From Microdochium bolleyi (taxonomy: Eukaryota; Ascomycota; Sordariomycetes; Xylariales; Microdochiaceae): a DNA stretch of 64,000 bases. Under the pieces are notes generated by a model that had not been told where the DNA came from, searched no databases, and saw nothing but the letters and a program-made list of their open reading frames with translations. The position numbers and the translations under genes are program-made. The stretch is taken from assembly GCA_001566295.1 (NCBI GenBank), contig KQ964249.1:1984001-2048000 (forward strand), read 5' to 3'. Positions 1 through 11,100 of this stretch are shown piece after piece; position 1 is the first letter of the stretch, and each line of letters opens with the position of its first letter.

Positions 1-186
1 ATGATGCTGGTCCGCACCTGCCATGTTAGCGCTCTTGGTGCTCCTTCCCTAGCGCTGTGGGGACGCGCACCTTCCCGCTTTCCAGGCCAGCATGAACTCT
101 ACAACTTCCTCCAACATCCACTCGTCTACACAAAGTGCTCGTGTCATTCTGCATTTTCCAGCTTTTCTTTATTGAAACCTGTCGCG

Positions 187-784
187 ATGCTACCCTTATC
201 TATAGGCAATGACATCTGCCACATACCAAGAATCATCAAAATCTTGCGCGCTCAACACGGCTCTAGATTCGTTCACCGGATCCTCACAAAGCAGGAAACA
301 TTGCAACCAAGAGCACAGAGCGTCCTACAATGCATCCTCGCTGCGGAAACAAAGTCCACCCAGACTGGGCCCGATGCGCCAGGCCGCAAAGATGAGCTGC
401 GCAAGGCAGCCGAGTACATAGCTGGGAGGTACGACCTCCGCCAACACTTGATAAAAGCTGCCTCGCTCAAGACAACAGGGTCCATGCTAAAACTCACCAA
501 CCCGCAGGTTTGCAGCCAAAGAGGCTGCCATTAAAGCCCACCCACAGCACAACCTTACTTATCACCAGATTGAGATCCAACGACTAAAGATGCCAACCAA
601 GGCCTCGCCAGCGCCGGATGAACCCAGCGGCCAGACAATGGATGATCCAAGATCAAGTGGCCCACCGGTAGCGAAGATCAGTCCTGGCAACGGACAGGAT
701 CCATCCTTCGCCTCGGTCAGCATAAGTCATGACGGCGAATACGCAATGGCTGTATGTCTCAGCTCGGCTTCTTCCTCAACATGA
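187..784 (+). CDS. 4'-phosphopantetheinyl transferase (holo-ACP synthase, AcpS/PPT2 type)
   Basis: This enzyme would transfer the 4'-phosphopantetheine arm of CoA to a serine of an acyl carrier protein, most likely the mitochondrial fatty-acid-synthesis ACP. The gene has two exons (187-428, 508-784) and a 79-nt intron with donor GTACGA and acceptor CCGCAG; the product is 172 aa. Family motifs are intact across the splice: IGNDICHIPRI at residues 6-16 with the metal-binding Asp, AGRFAAKEAAIKAH around residues 79-92 with the KEA motif, and SVSISHDGEYAMAVCL near the C-terminus. Without splicing, the second half is out of frame. I chose the ATG at 187 because the conserved core starts six residues later. 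The frame stays open back to an ATG at position 1, so a 62-residue N-terminal extension, possibly a targeting sequence, cannot be excluded. The mitochondrial role is inferred from the family. Confidence 0.85.
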
Positions 785-1469
785 CAAATGAAGGGACAAA
801 TCGCTGGGAAGAAGTGGCTGTTTGCCAGAATGGGCGTGCATCTACCCGGTCTCACGACATGGTTGACGCCACGGACTCTTCTTGAACACCACAAGTCTAT
901 CTTTTCAACTGACACTAGGGAGACAAGACTCTACGTCTGAAGTCCTTATCGAGGCCAACGAAGAAGCGCACACATGCAAACGACTTGAGACTCGCCAGCA
1001 GGGCGCGATAGCCTTGTGACCACCGTACCCTCAGGGACTGCGTTCCCTGGCCTCCTCCCCGAGCCATCATTCAATCACTGAAGTGTCACGAACTTCTATC
1101 ACAGCCAGTTCAGACAGAAACATCTACATTTAACCTCCATCTTCTTACTACGGCACAACCGTCCTTGGAGCAGACACATATCAGTTGTCGGATACTTACG
1201 CCGCCAGGCAATAATATCACCGTGTAGTTCCCAATGCACTGGACACGAGTCTGTTCCTTCCAAAGATACGGGTACTTTTTCCTTTGATTTGGTATATGAT
1301 TAGCTGAAGCAGCAAATATGTAGCGTTGCCGACCTGGAATGTGGCTGCACGGACGAGCAGGCAAGAACTCGATATCACAAGCGCGTGGTGGATATATATG
1401 GTCGTAAGGACTTGATTCACTCCAGGGTACTAGCATTACCAACTTCTCAACATCGAGTCGGTCTTCAAA
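785..1469. other. Intergenic, no gene seen
   Basis: This stretch separates the phosphopantetheinyl transferase from tRNA-Arg. Only short frames without family resemblance occur on either strand. It presumably holds the 3' UTR of the upstream gene and the region upstream of the tRNA. I see no repeat or mobile element. Confidence 0.5.
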
Positions 1470-1557
1470 GACTGCTTGGCGCAATGGTAGCGCGTCGACC
1501 TCCTACTCCTCGGAGTAAGTTAGTCGAAGGTTGCGGGTTCGAGTCCCGTGGTGGTCG
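1470..1557 (+). tRNA. tRNA-Arg (anticodon CCU) with intron
   Basis: A complete cloverleaf can be drawn. The acceptor stem pairs 1470-1476 with 1550-1556 (with G-U pairs); the D stem is GCGC/GCGC (1479-1482, 1490-1493); the anticodon stem is TCGAC/GTCGA (1495-1499, 1523-1527); the T arm is GCGGG-TTCGAGT-CCCGT (1533-1549). The anticodon CCT is at 1502-1504, and a 16-nt intron (1506-1521) follows position 37, the canonical eukaryotic site. The D-arm and T-arm sequences resemble yeast tRNA-Arg(CCU). The discriminator base is G1557. The tRNA lies about 320 bp upstream of the BRE2 start on the same strand. Confidence 0.9.
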
Positions 1558-1875
1558 TCAAGTTTTTGTCATTTTGGTGCTCTGTGTTTGCTCTTGCGCC
1601 ATATGTTTGGGTCCGAATCATTTACTTTTGCCATTCCTTTGCACACCAGCTTCGAAATGTCCAGAAAAGGTGGGCGCGGAACGCCTGTCGGCTGTGTTGA
1701 AGAGTGCAGCAGGCTGCCGTCGGTCTGGCGTTTGCTTGTGGATTCGAAGAGCTCCCACGTCGCGCGTCGACGCGTTAAGCGTTTTCTTTGATCCTGCCAC
1801 TTCGACAACTCGCCCACCACTCATGCCTTGACCGGTCGAACCCCGTTGCCTGCCCCTCGACGCAGCTCGCATACG

Positions 1876-3880
1876 ATGTCCGAGAGCAATGAAGCCAGCT
1901 CTCGCAGAGGGACGCCCGCTGTGAGCCCAGTGCCACCGAGTGGGATTCCACAAAAGCGGGCGTTCAACGAAGACGATCATGCGCCGCCAGTGTCGTCACC
2001 GCTCAACCCAAATCCGAGCTTGGAAACGAAACCCGTCCGACTGCAGTCACACGACGAGCCGAGTACCGGCCGGGAGAAGCCGTCACGAACAAAGAAGGAG
2101 ACCCTGAAGAAACGCGAGTCCAAGGGCGGGGTTGCCGAGAGCGCTCGCAGCACACCAGCTCCCAAGGCCGGCAAGAGCTCACCACCGAGCGAAGCTGCGC
2201 CATTGAGGTACAAGCTCGCGGCCCCGAAGCCTGGGGATTTCGAGCCGGCCCGTGGGCCTTACCTCGTCCACCATCACGATGTACCTGCGCCGGACGGCAG
2301 CACGATTGCCTTCCACGAGACCTCCGAGCAGTATGTTGATGACTTCGGAACCTTTGTCTCAAGTTAAGCAGCTGAGAAACTAACCAGGCGGCAGTGTGTA
2401 TAACAAGAAAAACTACCACTACCTACACTGCATAGCTGACCCGACATTTCCGTCCTCATTCTACTACCGCCAGACCGAGCCGGCACCATACGATGCGCAC
2501 ATGTGCTTCGAAGATGCCGCGACACACATGTACTTCGACCCAACAGGCCGCCATGTCACGACGGATAAGGGCTTCCGGATGGCTCGAGCGAACGTAGCGG
2601 TGCGCCAGGGACGATGGTACTGGGAATGCAAAATCACAAGAGGCACGGTCAACAGCGCAAGTTCGACAGCAGCAGCAGCAGCATCTTCCGCTCCCCGCGA
2701 GTCACACGGCCATGTGCGCATGGGCTTTGCGCGGCGTGAAGCCTCGCTGGATGCACCGGTCGGCTTTGACGCCTACAGCTACGGCATCCGCGACGTCGAG
2801 GGCCAGAAGGTGCACATGTCGCGGCCCAAGGACTTCTTTCCCGCCGGCGAGGAGATCAAGGAGGGCGACGTCATCGGGCTCGAGATTCGGCTGCCCTCGG
2901 AGCACCTCCACCGCAAAGTCGTGCACGGCGAGTACAACCCGGCCGTGGACCTAGCTGAGGAGGAGGAAGGGGAGGCAGCTCGGCAGCACGTCGCCGCCGA
3001 GGCCGCCAACATTGTGCGTGACCGGATACCGATCCGCTTCAAGGCGCACATATACTTTGAGAAAATCGACTACCACACGTCCAAGGAGCTCGAGGACCTG
3101 ATGAACCCGTCGCCCGTCGGCGCCTCGGGATCTGCGGGCTCGAGCACCGCCGAAAAGCCCAACCCGAACCACCCCGTGCCTGCGCTGCGGACACTGCCGC
3201 AGTCGTACATCAAGGTCTACAAGAACGGCGTACTCATGGGCACCGCGTTCGAGGACCTGCTCGCGTTCCTGCCGCCGGCCTCGAAGCCCCAGGCCCAGGT
3301 CGGCGCGCGGGACGGCTTGGACGACGGCATGCTGGGTTACTACCCGGCGATCAGCGTCTTCCGGGGCGGCGCGGCGGAGGTCAACTTTGGACCCGACTTT
3401 TGGTATCCTCCGCCCTTGGACACGGTGGACGGCCGGCCGGGAGAGACTGCGGACGTCGAGATGGCTGATGCTTCAGCCACCGCCGAGGCCCCCGCGGCAG
3501 AAGGAGCGAGTTCTCAAAATGCAGACAAGAGCAGCAGCAGCCGTGGCAACGACCCCGCCGGGACCCTGCGCCCCGTGTCGGACCGCTTCAGCGAGCAGAT
3601 CGTCGAGGACATTGTCGCGGACGTGATTGACGAGGTCAGCTTCTGGATGCAGGACGGCGGGCGCGTCGTGGACCGGACGAGGACTACTACTGGCGGCGGC
3701 GGCAGCGGCGGTAGTGGTGGCGGCAGTGCTGGTGCTGGTAACAGTGCTGGCTTTGCGCCAAGCGCTGGCGTCGTGGGAGGCGGTGTCAAAGCCGATGGCG
3801 GATCTGGCGGCCTCGTGCCGCCACCGGTGCTCGGCGGCGGGGGTCGCGAGGAGATCAAGGAGCTCGTGCAGGACGACTGA
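1876..3880 (+). CDS. bre2: COMPASS (Set1 complex) SPRY-domain subunit, Bre2/Ash2 homolog
   Basis: This is a subunit of the Set1/COMPASS histone H3-K4 methyltransferase in the nucleus. Two exons (1876-2330, 2395-3880) are joined across a 64-nt intron (donor GTATGT, branch CTAAC, acceptor GGCAG), giving 646 aa. Exon 2 begins with VYNKKNYHY, followed by the Ash2-type SPRY domain (about residues 210-490): GRWYWECKI, HVRMGFARREA, FDAYSYGIRD, a phosphothreonine-free linker, then SYIKVYKNGVLMGTAF and YYPAISVFRGG..VNFGPDFWYPP. The N-terminus (1-150) is low-complexity and basic. The C-terminus is Gly/Ser-rich with short Gly runs. I chose the start at 1876 (MSESNE); an in-frame ATG at 1828 would add 16 residues. 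Assignment as the Bre2/Ash2 ortholog rests on the SPRY region; no PHD finger was found, as is usual for the Bre2 class. Confidence 0.88.
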
Positions 3881-4364
3881 GGAACTAAACGTGTTTTGTT
3901 GTGTCACGCACAATCCTGCGGTAGGGTCCCATAGGTCGATCAGCTTAGAAGTTGGCGGACAAGGTGTCTTGGTTCCTCTTATTTCACAGACCAAAGCTGC
4001 AGAGCATTGGAAGTAAGCTATACAAGTCAGCATAGAAGGGGAACTCTGCACAGGACTCAAACCCAACCATTGGAGGTGGAAATAGGAAAGAATCTAGCAT
4101 TCTTGAAAGCATTGAACACGCAATTTCTGTCTGAGACAGGGCTACTGTAGATATCCATGTTCACATGAAACTGTCGAATGTCACAATATGCTGAAGGGGT
4201 ATCTCGTGATTAATATCTACCTAGGTACTATCTCGCCGGGACCATGCAGGCTCCAGCAGTGCTGTACTAAACAAAGTGCAAAGGGAAACTCATGAGCTCA
4301 TGATTTGATGTCATTAACCGACCCCCCATTTGAATACCGAAAGCCTTCTGCTCACCACATAGAT
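3881..4364. other. Intergenic between convergent genes
   Basis: This interval holds the 3' flanks of BRE2 (+) and of the tail-anchored protein gene (-). It is more AT-rich than the flanking coding sequence and contains no credible coding frame or repeat. Confidence 0.5.
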
Positions 4365-5736
4365 CTACTTGTGCCTCTTCCCAGAAGAAGTGCTGGCCTC
4401 CTCGGCAGGCGCGGGCGACAAGGCCTTCAGAGGAGTGCCTGTGGCACTAGTAGCGTCATTCCGTGGAGCTGGTAGTTGCAGGTCGTCGGGGAGCTCCTCG
4501 ATCCGGTCCTTACCGTCGATCGTGTTCTCGCCTGCTTCGCGGAGGAGGCGCTCCTCGCGACCGCGTTTGTAGCAGTACCAGAGGACTGAGAGGAGGACTT
4601 TGTAGGGGGGCTTTTATTAGAATATGCAAGTTGTGGAAAGCAGAAATGGACAGATGTGGACAAATAAACTTACGGAAGACGGCGACACTCCAGAGGACGT
4701 TTGTGCCGATGAACGCGGGCCAGCGCACCTTGAGTGCGTTGACGATGCCCTTGAGCAGGCCGACCACGGCACCCGGCTTGGTGACGAGGTCGTACAGGTT
4801 CTTGGGGTTGGCGAACTGCTTGGCAGCGCCCTTCATGCTGCCGCCGGCCTCGTGCGCAGCAAGACCCTGCGCCTCGGCGGCCATGGCGAGCACCTCGGGC
4901 CCGAGCTTGGCGCTAATCTGGTCGGGCAGCTGGGTGACAAGCTTCTGGAGGCCCTTGGGGAGCTTGTCAAAGTTTTTAGAGATGACGGTGTCGCGGTCCT
5001 CGATGAGCTTGACGAGGTCGTTGTAGGCGGTGGGCACGCCGTTGGTGAGGTCCTTGAGAACCTGTGTGAAGCGCTGGACGACCTCGGCCGAGTCCTTTGA
5101 CAGGGAGAAGACCTTGTTATCTGTCGACGAGGCGAGGCTCAGGTCATTGAGCACCCGCTCGACCTCCTCCTGCTCCCTATTGGCCTCGGCCTCAGACGGC
5201 ACAGCAAGGGTGTTGGCCTTGGGTCCCGGGCTCTTGCCCCTATTCTTGACGCGGACCGAGATGGAGCGTGGGATGGCTGTGAGGAAGGACAGCCGGTTGC
5301 CCTTGGCGTCTGTGGGGACTGCGACTGCTGTCTTGGTGTCCTTGGGGTTCTTGGGCTTGCCGTCGGCCACACTCGATGCGTCACTGTCCCATGTCATGTC
5401 GATCGTCTGCGGGCGTGACGGCAGCTTCGGGCGGTCCTGCGGTTCGTCCCCCGTGGCAGCAGCAGTGGCGGCCGCAGTGGCAGCGGCATCGCGCTCAGAC
5501 TGGGCGAGAGCCTTGAGGAACTGCTCATCCTCGTTGTCGAGCAGGCGCTGGCCGTAGCCAGTTGCCGGCTGCTCATGTTCGTGTTCCGCGGCGGGGGTCG
5601 AGATGATGGTCGGCGAGGCGACGCCGGCGGGGGCGGCCTTGGCTGCTGGTCTGCTCTTGTCATGCTCGAGGCGCTCCTTTTCTTCCTTCTCCGCCTTGTG
5701 CTTCTTGACCTTCTTGTATGTGAAGTATTCGAGCAT
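4365..5736 (-). CDS. Unrecognised protein with one C-terminal membrane segment
   Basis: I do not recognise the family. Two exons (4674-5736, 4598 excluded; second exon 4365-4597) flank a 76-nt intron with donor GTAAGT and acceptor ACAAAG, giving 431 aa. The N-terminus MLEYFTYKKVKKHKAEKEEKERLEH is a charged helical segment, followed by a low-complexity Ala-rich and Pro-rich part. Residues about 190-330 look folded and mostly alpha-helical, with repeated leucines and phrases such as KDLTNGVPTAYNDLVKLIEDRD. After an amphipathic stretch, WPAFIGTNVLWSVAVF continues across the splice into LLLSVLWYCYK, forming one strong hydrophobic helix (about residues 338-364). A basic, hydrophilic tail of about 67 residues follows, ending SSGKRHK. 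Joining the exons completes the membrane helix, which supports the splice. Localisation is unknown; a membrane anchor near the C-terminus is the only firm inference. Confidence 0.75.
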
Positions 5737-6313
5737 CTTGAGTGGAGTCGAATAGTTGTGACTGTGTGATCGGGTGCTGCTGTCGAGCTGGTTGGTCGTA
5801 GAGAGCAGACGAGGCTGGGTTTCAGGAACGGTGAGACCGTTCTATTGTATGGTCTACACGTCGAGGCGCACAGCGCTTGTGATTGCTGGGAGGCCTGCCG
5901 CTGCCGTGTGTGCTTTCCTGACGGTGACGCTGGGCCGGACCCTATTAGTGGTGGCGGCAGTGACGACCCGCACCATTACGTAGCCGCCAAGTGAGGCAGC
6001 CCGGTTTCAAGGTCTCAAGGACGGGAGCGGGGCCCCCACCACGCGCGGCTGCAGGCAGGGATGACGGCAGATCGACGCCTATTGTCTGCCGATTGACAGC
6101 TTGATGCTACTATCTTCTCCTCTTGTGTTTCCTAAGGCATGGGTATCATGGCTCTCTGTGTTGCTCTTGTCGTCCGTGAGCTCTGGGCTTCTGCAGTCTG
6201 TATGCAAAGCTCGTGTGTTGTGCTGGGATGTTTCCGGATCTCATGCTCGGAATCTTCCACAAAGACCCTTAAGATGTGCGAGATCACCAGCTCTGCGGTC
6301 GTTCCTCGAGCCC
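5737..6313. other. Intergenic, promoter side of the membrane-protein gene
   Basis: This region lies upstream of the minus-strand membrane protein gene and downstream of NSE1. It should contain the promoter and 5' UTR of the former. No coding frame with family resemblance is visible. Confidence 0.45.
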
Positions 6314-7489
6314 TTAGTCCTCGTCTTCATCATCCTCCTGGCCCTCCCCATCCTCGTCCTCATGCATGATCTGCTCTGCAAGATTGCTGCTCCTTCCCTT
6401 GCCGCTCCTCCTCCTGCCCCTCTGATACGCCTCGGTCTCTGTAATCGCCTTTGGCCCAACGAAGCTCTTGTGCTCCTCTCCCTTTTCCCTGTCAGGCCAG
6501 CGCGTCTTGCACCTCGGGCAACCCCGATCCCTGCGTGTCCGCCAGAAAGCGTCCTCGCAGATCTCGTGCAACCGCATGTGGCAGTCCCGCTCCGGGCAGC
6601 GCTTCCCCACGGTCACAATCTCGCGGCACGCCTCGCAGTGTTTGACCCGGCGCCACTCGCCCTCCTCCGCGTCCGGGTCGTTGTACGCGTCGACCAGCCA
6701 CTGCCGCAGCTCCAGGATCGCCCGGCAGCTCAGCATGTAGAACCCTTCCCGCGTCTTGTCGAACCAGCCCTCGTCGACCATGCTGTGCATCACAGCCTCG
6801 GCCTCGCTCGACTTGAGGCCCTTGAGCGTCTGCTGCTGCTGTTGCCGTGCCTCCCCTTCGCCGTCCTCATCATCCTCGTCCATCACCGTCGTCGTGTCTT
6901 CCGCAGGCGGTGGTGGTGTCCGGAGCTTGTTCGCCTGCATCGAGTCCAGACACATTGCCTCTATCCTCGGGGTGTTGTATTTCTCAAACATCGCGTCGAG
7001 GACCCTCTTCACAAACGCAATCTCTTCCGCCGAGTGCAGCGTCGCGAGCTGCGCCAGCCCGTCGGACGTCGTGTTGACCACTGCCCACACCCTCTCCCCG
7101 CCCTTCACCACCGCCGCCGCCGCCCCCGCACCGCCACTGCTGCTGCCATTTACACTGCCATTCCTGTCCCCGGCCGAGCCCGAGGTGCGCTTCTGCTGCC
7201 GCATGCTCCGCACCTCCATGTCGAACCCGCTCACCGCGGCCGACGCCGCCTCGACGTACGATCTCATGTCCTCGAGCGTGACCTGGTCTGGCCTGACCAC
7301 GGTGGTTTCCCCCGCGCCGCCCTCCCGCTGTGCCTCGGCTGCTTCCTGGGCCGTGAAGATCGCCGCCAGCACGGGCTGCGCCTCGGAGAACGTCATGCTA
7401 CCGCGCGACATGAGCGCCTGGAGGAACGCGCGGTTGCCGTCCGCGTAGTGCTGGCCGTGCATGGCCTCGTCGCCGTCCTCGGGCTCCAT
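6314..7489 (-). CDS. nse1: SMC5/6 complex non-SMC element 1 (Nse1), RING-like E3
   Basis: Nse1 is the RING-like subunit of the SMC5/6 genome-maintenance complex; with Nse3 and Nse4 it acts in recombination repair and has ubiquitin-ligase activity. This is a single exon of 391 aa. The N-terminal half has the Nse1 helical repeats: NRAFLQALMSRGSMTFSEAQPVLAAIF (residues 19-45), then an HSAEEIAFVKRVLDAMFEKYNTPRIEAMCL helix. A winged-helix-like segment containing EAVMHSMVDEGWFDKTREGFYMLSCRAILELR follows. The C-terminal C4HC3 RING variant runs CEAC..RCPERDC..LHEIC..CPRC (about residues 290-335). The tail is acidic and ends EDDEDED. I chose the ATG at 7489 (MEPEDG); the frame is open further 5' but that part lacks conservation and looks like leader. 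A low-complexity Gly/Ser/Ala linker lies between the helical parts. Confidence 0.9.
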   Translation of the reverse strand: MEPEDGDEAMHGQHYADGNRAFLQALMSRGSMTFSEAQPVLAAIFTAQEAAEAQREGGAGETTVVRPDQVTLEDMRSYVEAASAAVSGFDMEVRSMRQQKRTSGSAGDRNGSVNGSSSGGAGAAAAVVKGGERVWAVVNTTSDGLAQLATLHSAEEIAFVKRVLDAMFEKYNTPRIEAMCLDSMQANKLRTPPPPAEDTTTVMDEDDEDGEGEARQQQQQTLKGLKSSEAEAVMHSMVDEGWFDKTREGFYMLSCRAILELRQWLVDAYNDPDAEEGEWRRVKHCEACREIVTVGKRCPERDCHMRLHEICEDAFWRTRRDRGCPRCKTRWPDREKGEEHKSFVGPKAITETEAYQRGRRRSGKGRSSNLAEQIMHEDEDGEGQEDDEDED

Positions 7490-8178
7490 GGGTGTGGCCG
7501 TTTCTGACACCTGCTGTGAGGGCAGTGTGTGTGGGCGTGATTGCAAATTTATGTTCTCTTCTCCTTCCCCTCCCCCTCTTGCGGATGTGCGAGGGTTATT
7601 TGGGTGAGTGAGAGTAGGCTTCGTTGTAATTGCTTTCTGTCCTGGCGCCGACAATGGGAACTCGTGCGTTGTGTGAGTCCGGGCCGTCGGAAGAATCCCA
7701 GGTGATGTGTTTCGTTGCTTTTGTGCTGGTAATGTGACTCCTAGCTCTCCTGGAAATGGAGACAACCACTTCGGGATTTTCGAGATAAACCCAACGGGCA
7801 GCCGGTAGAATCTGGGGTGTGTGCGGCGTGGTGAGCACGGTCGTCGTTGCAAGGTGCATCTAGCTGAACGCGTGAAGCTCCGGATTGGTTTACAAACACG
7901 CGACTTTGGGGTGGGACCGCGTAAATTGAGTGGGGGTGGGGCAGCATATCACAGGTGTCAAGTTCAAGACGGCACGGTGAAAGATGTACAAAGCTGCTCT
8001 CTTTCAAACTCGGCTGGAAGCCCGCTGTGAATATACAGACTGATGAATACGCACAAAGTAAATTGAAAACGATGCTATGCCGGCGTGTTCCGCAACCCGC
8101 GTCTGGTTCGCGGGTTTGCTGTGTGACAAAAAAGAATACTCCTCCCAGTTTGTTGTGTACGATTATGTATGTGTCTTC
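7490..8178. other. Intergenic, NSE1 promoter region and LAM 3' flank
   Basis: This interval lies between the start of NSE1 and the stop of the GRAM/VASt gene, both on the minus strand. It should hold the NSE1 promoter and leader. The frame upstream of NSE1 is open for 121 codons without homology-like features. I see no RNA gene or repeat. Confidence 0.45.
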
Positions 8179-11100
8179 TTACCGATCCGGCACCTTCTCG
8201 GTAGGTCGCCCACGGAGTGCCGAAGTCCCAGAGCCCTGGCCCTGGCTTCTTTGGTCTATGACTGCTTTCAAAACCTTGAGCTTCTCTTCAGTCACCCTGA
8301 TGGCTTCCGCAACGTCCCTCTCCCGTAACCGGTCCTGCCTCAGCTTCTCCTGGATGGCTTGCGGCTCAACGACACGCCTTTGCAACGGGACGGCATCAGC
8401 ACTGAACCGGTGGTGACCAACTCGATCCTCGAGCCAGTCCCAGAGATCACCCTCCTCGTTTCTCCATGCCTGGTCATACGCGATCTGTCGTTCCGCATGG
8501 CCCATGAAGCTCAAGCTGTGTCCATAGCCTGGTCCGGCGGGGCCGCGGCCGAATCCGAAGAATGACGCTACTAGCAGACCGACCAGCAGGCCGTAAACCA
8601 CATTTCCAGTGAGTACAGGGTGAAGGATGTCGCCAACAGGGCCAAGGATTCCGTGGAGTGGCTCAAATATGCCCCAGTCTGTGACCTTGGACGCCTGCCT
8701 TTCAGAAATCTTGTGGCTGTCTTTGGAGGCGTCCATCTGCCGTCCTTTGCCTCTCTTCTTCTTGCCCTTAGCACCGGCGACACCCATGCCAGACACGCGA
8801 CTGCGTGAAGAAACCGCTGATTTGAGCGCAGCAAAGAGATCTTTGCAGTATTGAGTCTGGCCATCCTTGGCACCCTTCTCGATGGGACCTGTAATCGTCA
8901 TGATCAGTAATCGTGCTGCACTATGGAAAGGAATAAAGACGTACCTTTGAGCCAGCTCTTTCCTGTCCACTCAATGGTGCAGTTGACAACCACACGAGTC
9001 GCATTGTTCTCGGCCCACGTCAGGCAGTACTTCGTTTTCACGCTGAATACGTTGCCACTGGGCACGTCTGGGTTCTGAGTGGCGACCAGGACCGTGACGC
9101 CTTTCTCCAGGTCCAGTGTTTGCACTGTCTCATCTGTGATGCACTTGGTCTGTCTTGGACCAATGCTACCAGACAATGGCTTGATGTATGTGTAGTGTCG
9201 TGTTTTGTTGTCTGCCGTCAGGCCCTTCTTGTCCTCCATCTCGAAGTCGAAACACTTCTGCTCGCCAGTCAACCACTTGGACATCCATTTCACAGAGGTC
9301 GGTCCGAACACAAAATCATAGACCTGCCCGAGAGGTGCAGGAATGATATCGTCTCCAAGAGCAACCTCATAGTGCGTATCAGTATCGCCACAATCTGTAG
9401 GCGCATGTGTAGTCGGTCCAGGGAAGCTCGGCGCACTCGCCGCCGTCTGTACGCCATCTGTCTTGTCGGCTTGTCCGGGTCCAGACACAGCACCAGACAC
9501 CTTCCTCGACGTGGCTTTCTCGGCCTCTGTCTCGGTGGAGCTCATCTCTGTCATTTGAGTTGCCTGAGGGACATCATCCTCGTCCTCGTCCTCGTCGTAG
9601 ACATCCTCGCCGTCTTCAGAATCGTCTTCGCCGTCATCAGTCCCCGACCCGCTGTTTGCATCAACAGTAGTATCAACGGCGTCAATCTTTTCCGTCTTGT
9701 CGCCACCAGTCTCGTCGCCAAGAGAGACACCGTTCAGTGTACTACGGAGCGTGGGGTGGCCCAGTTTCCATATGTTCACGATCAGGTCGTATGTAGAGTC
9801 GCGGCTGGTGAAACTTGCGAAAATGTGCTTGGCGTGTAGTGTCGAAATCATGAGGCCGTTCTTGAAAAGCAATGCTGTGCTTCGTTTCTCAACCGACACG
9901 ATCTCGTCGAAACTCATAACAAGAGTTGTTGACCATCCCAGAATGTTGCTGCTGAAACAGAGGTGGCCTTCGCTGACGTAGAGCCTTCCGTGAGCTAGAA
10001 TCTCCCTCTGAAGTGCACAACTGTAGTCTTCAATCAAGTAGTCTTCGTCCGGGACGCTCTTGAATAGACCATGAAAGTCTTTGTTGCGTTTCTTGCTGGC
10101 CACCGCGAAGCCAGTAAACTTTGGGGCACCACCTCCTGTTTGCGGATTACTGATGGAGGCATTAGCAGCAACGATAGCTGCTCCGATGGTGTTGCCAGTA
10201 GCTGATGTTGTTGCAGTGCCGCCTGTGCTGCCGCGCTTCCTTCGCCGACTGATGGCGCTCCGGATGCTACTACTTCTCTGGACGCCGGATTTCCCCTCAT
10301 ATAAACTTGTGGGCGGTGTGATGGAGCCCGCCAACGAACTGGGTCGCAGCGTGCTTGGCTCTTCGAGTTGGCTGCTTACGGCCAGTTCGTTCGTGGCCTC
10401 GGCTGGGGCCGATTCGGAGCGCAGCCTTGAATCGGCAGATGTCTCTGGAAACCTGGATCCCGTGGGAGTAGGGGTGGCACTTCCAGTATCAGCGATCCCC
10501 AGCTGCTCCAGGCTCAGGCCACCTGACCCGAGGGTCTTAACAGCCAACTCTTTGCCACCCATACTGGCAGGTCTGGACTGATCGGCCGGCGCCTCTACCT
10601 CAACTCGGTCGTCACTGGCTGGGTCGTATATCTTTGTCGAACTAGCGTTCTTGCCCTTGGAGGTGTTGGGGTTGATGCCGGTATTGATTGTATTTGTCAA
10701 GGTATTCGCAGCGTTCTGTGCCGCAGAGAAAACTGACGAGAAGAAGCCGCCACCGGGAGTGGGTGGTCCACCGTTCTCCGGGGTCGGCGTTAGGGGAGCT
10801 GCTGTGATGTTAGAAAGCTTGCTCGGGCCTATGCTTGCGGTTGAACCTGCTCTCGCCCGTCGCTGTGAGATCATACTAGAAGATGGCGAAACCACGACAT
10901 TGGGGACCTGAGACACTCGAGACGAGGCAGGAGAGGATTGCAGGCTGCCGCGGCGCGAATCTGTAGGTGTCGGTGGGGTGTTGACAATCGCGGGAGGGAA
11001 TGTCTCAGCCTGTGGCGGCGTTCGAGGGGGCGCGGAGGTGTCGACGTGAGGCAGAGGCCGAAAGGGGCGCGTGGACTGTTTTGCGGGTGTGTTCACTGGC

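Noticed and set aside
6101..7507. 468-codon plus-strand frame opposite NSE1
   Set aside because: It is antisense to the clearly conserved NSE1 coding region and is a compositional shadow.
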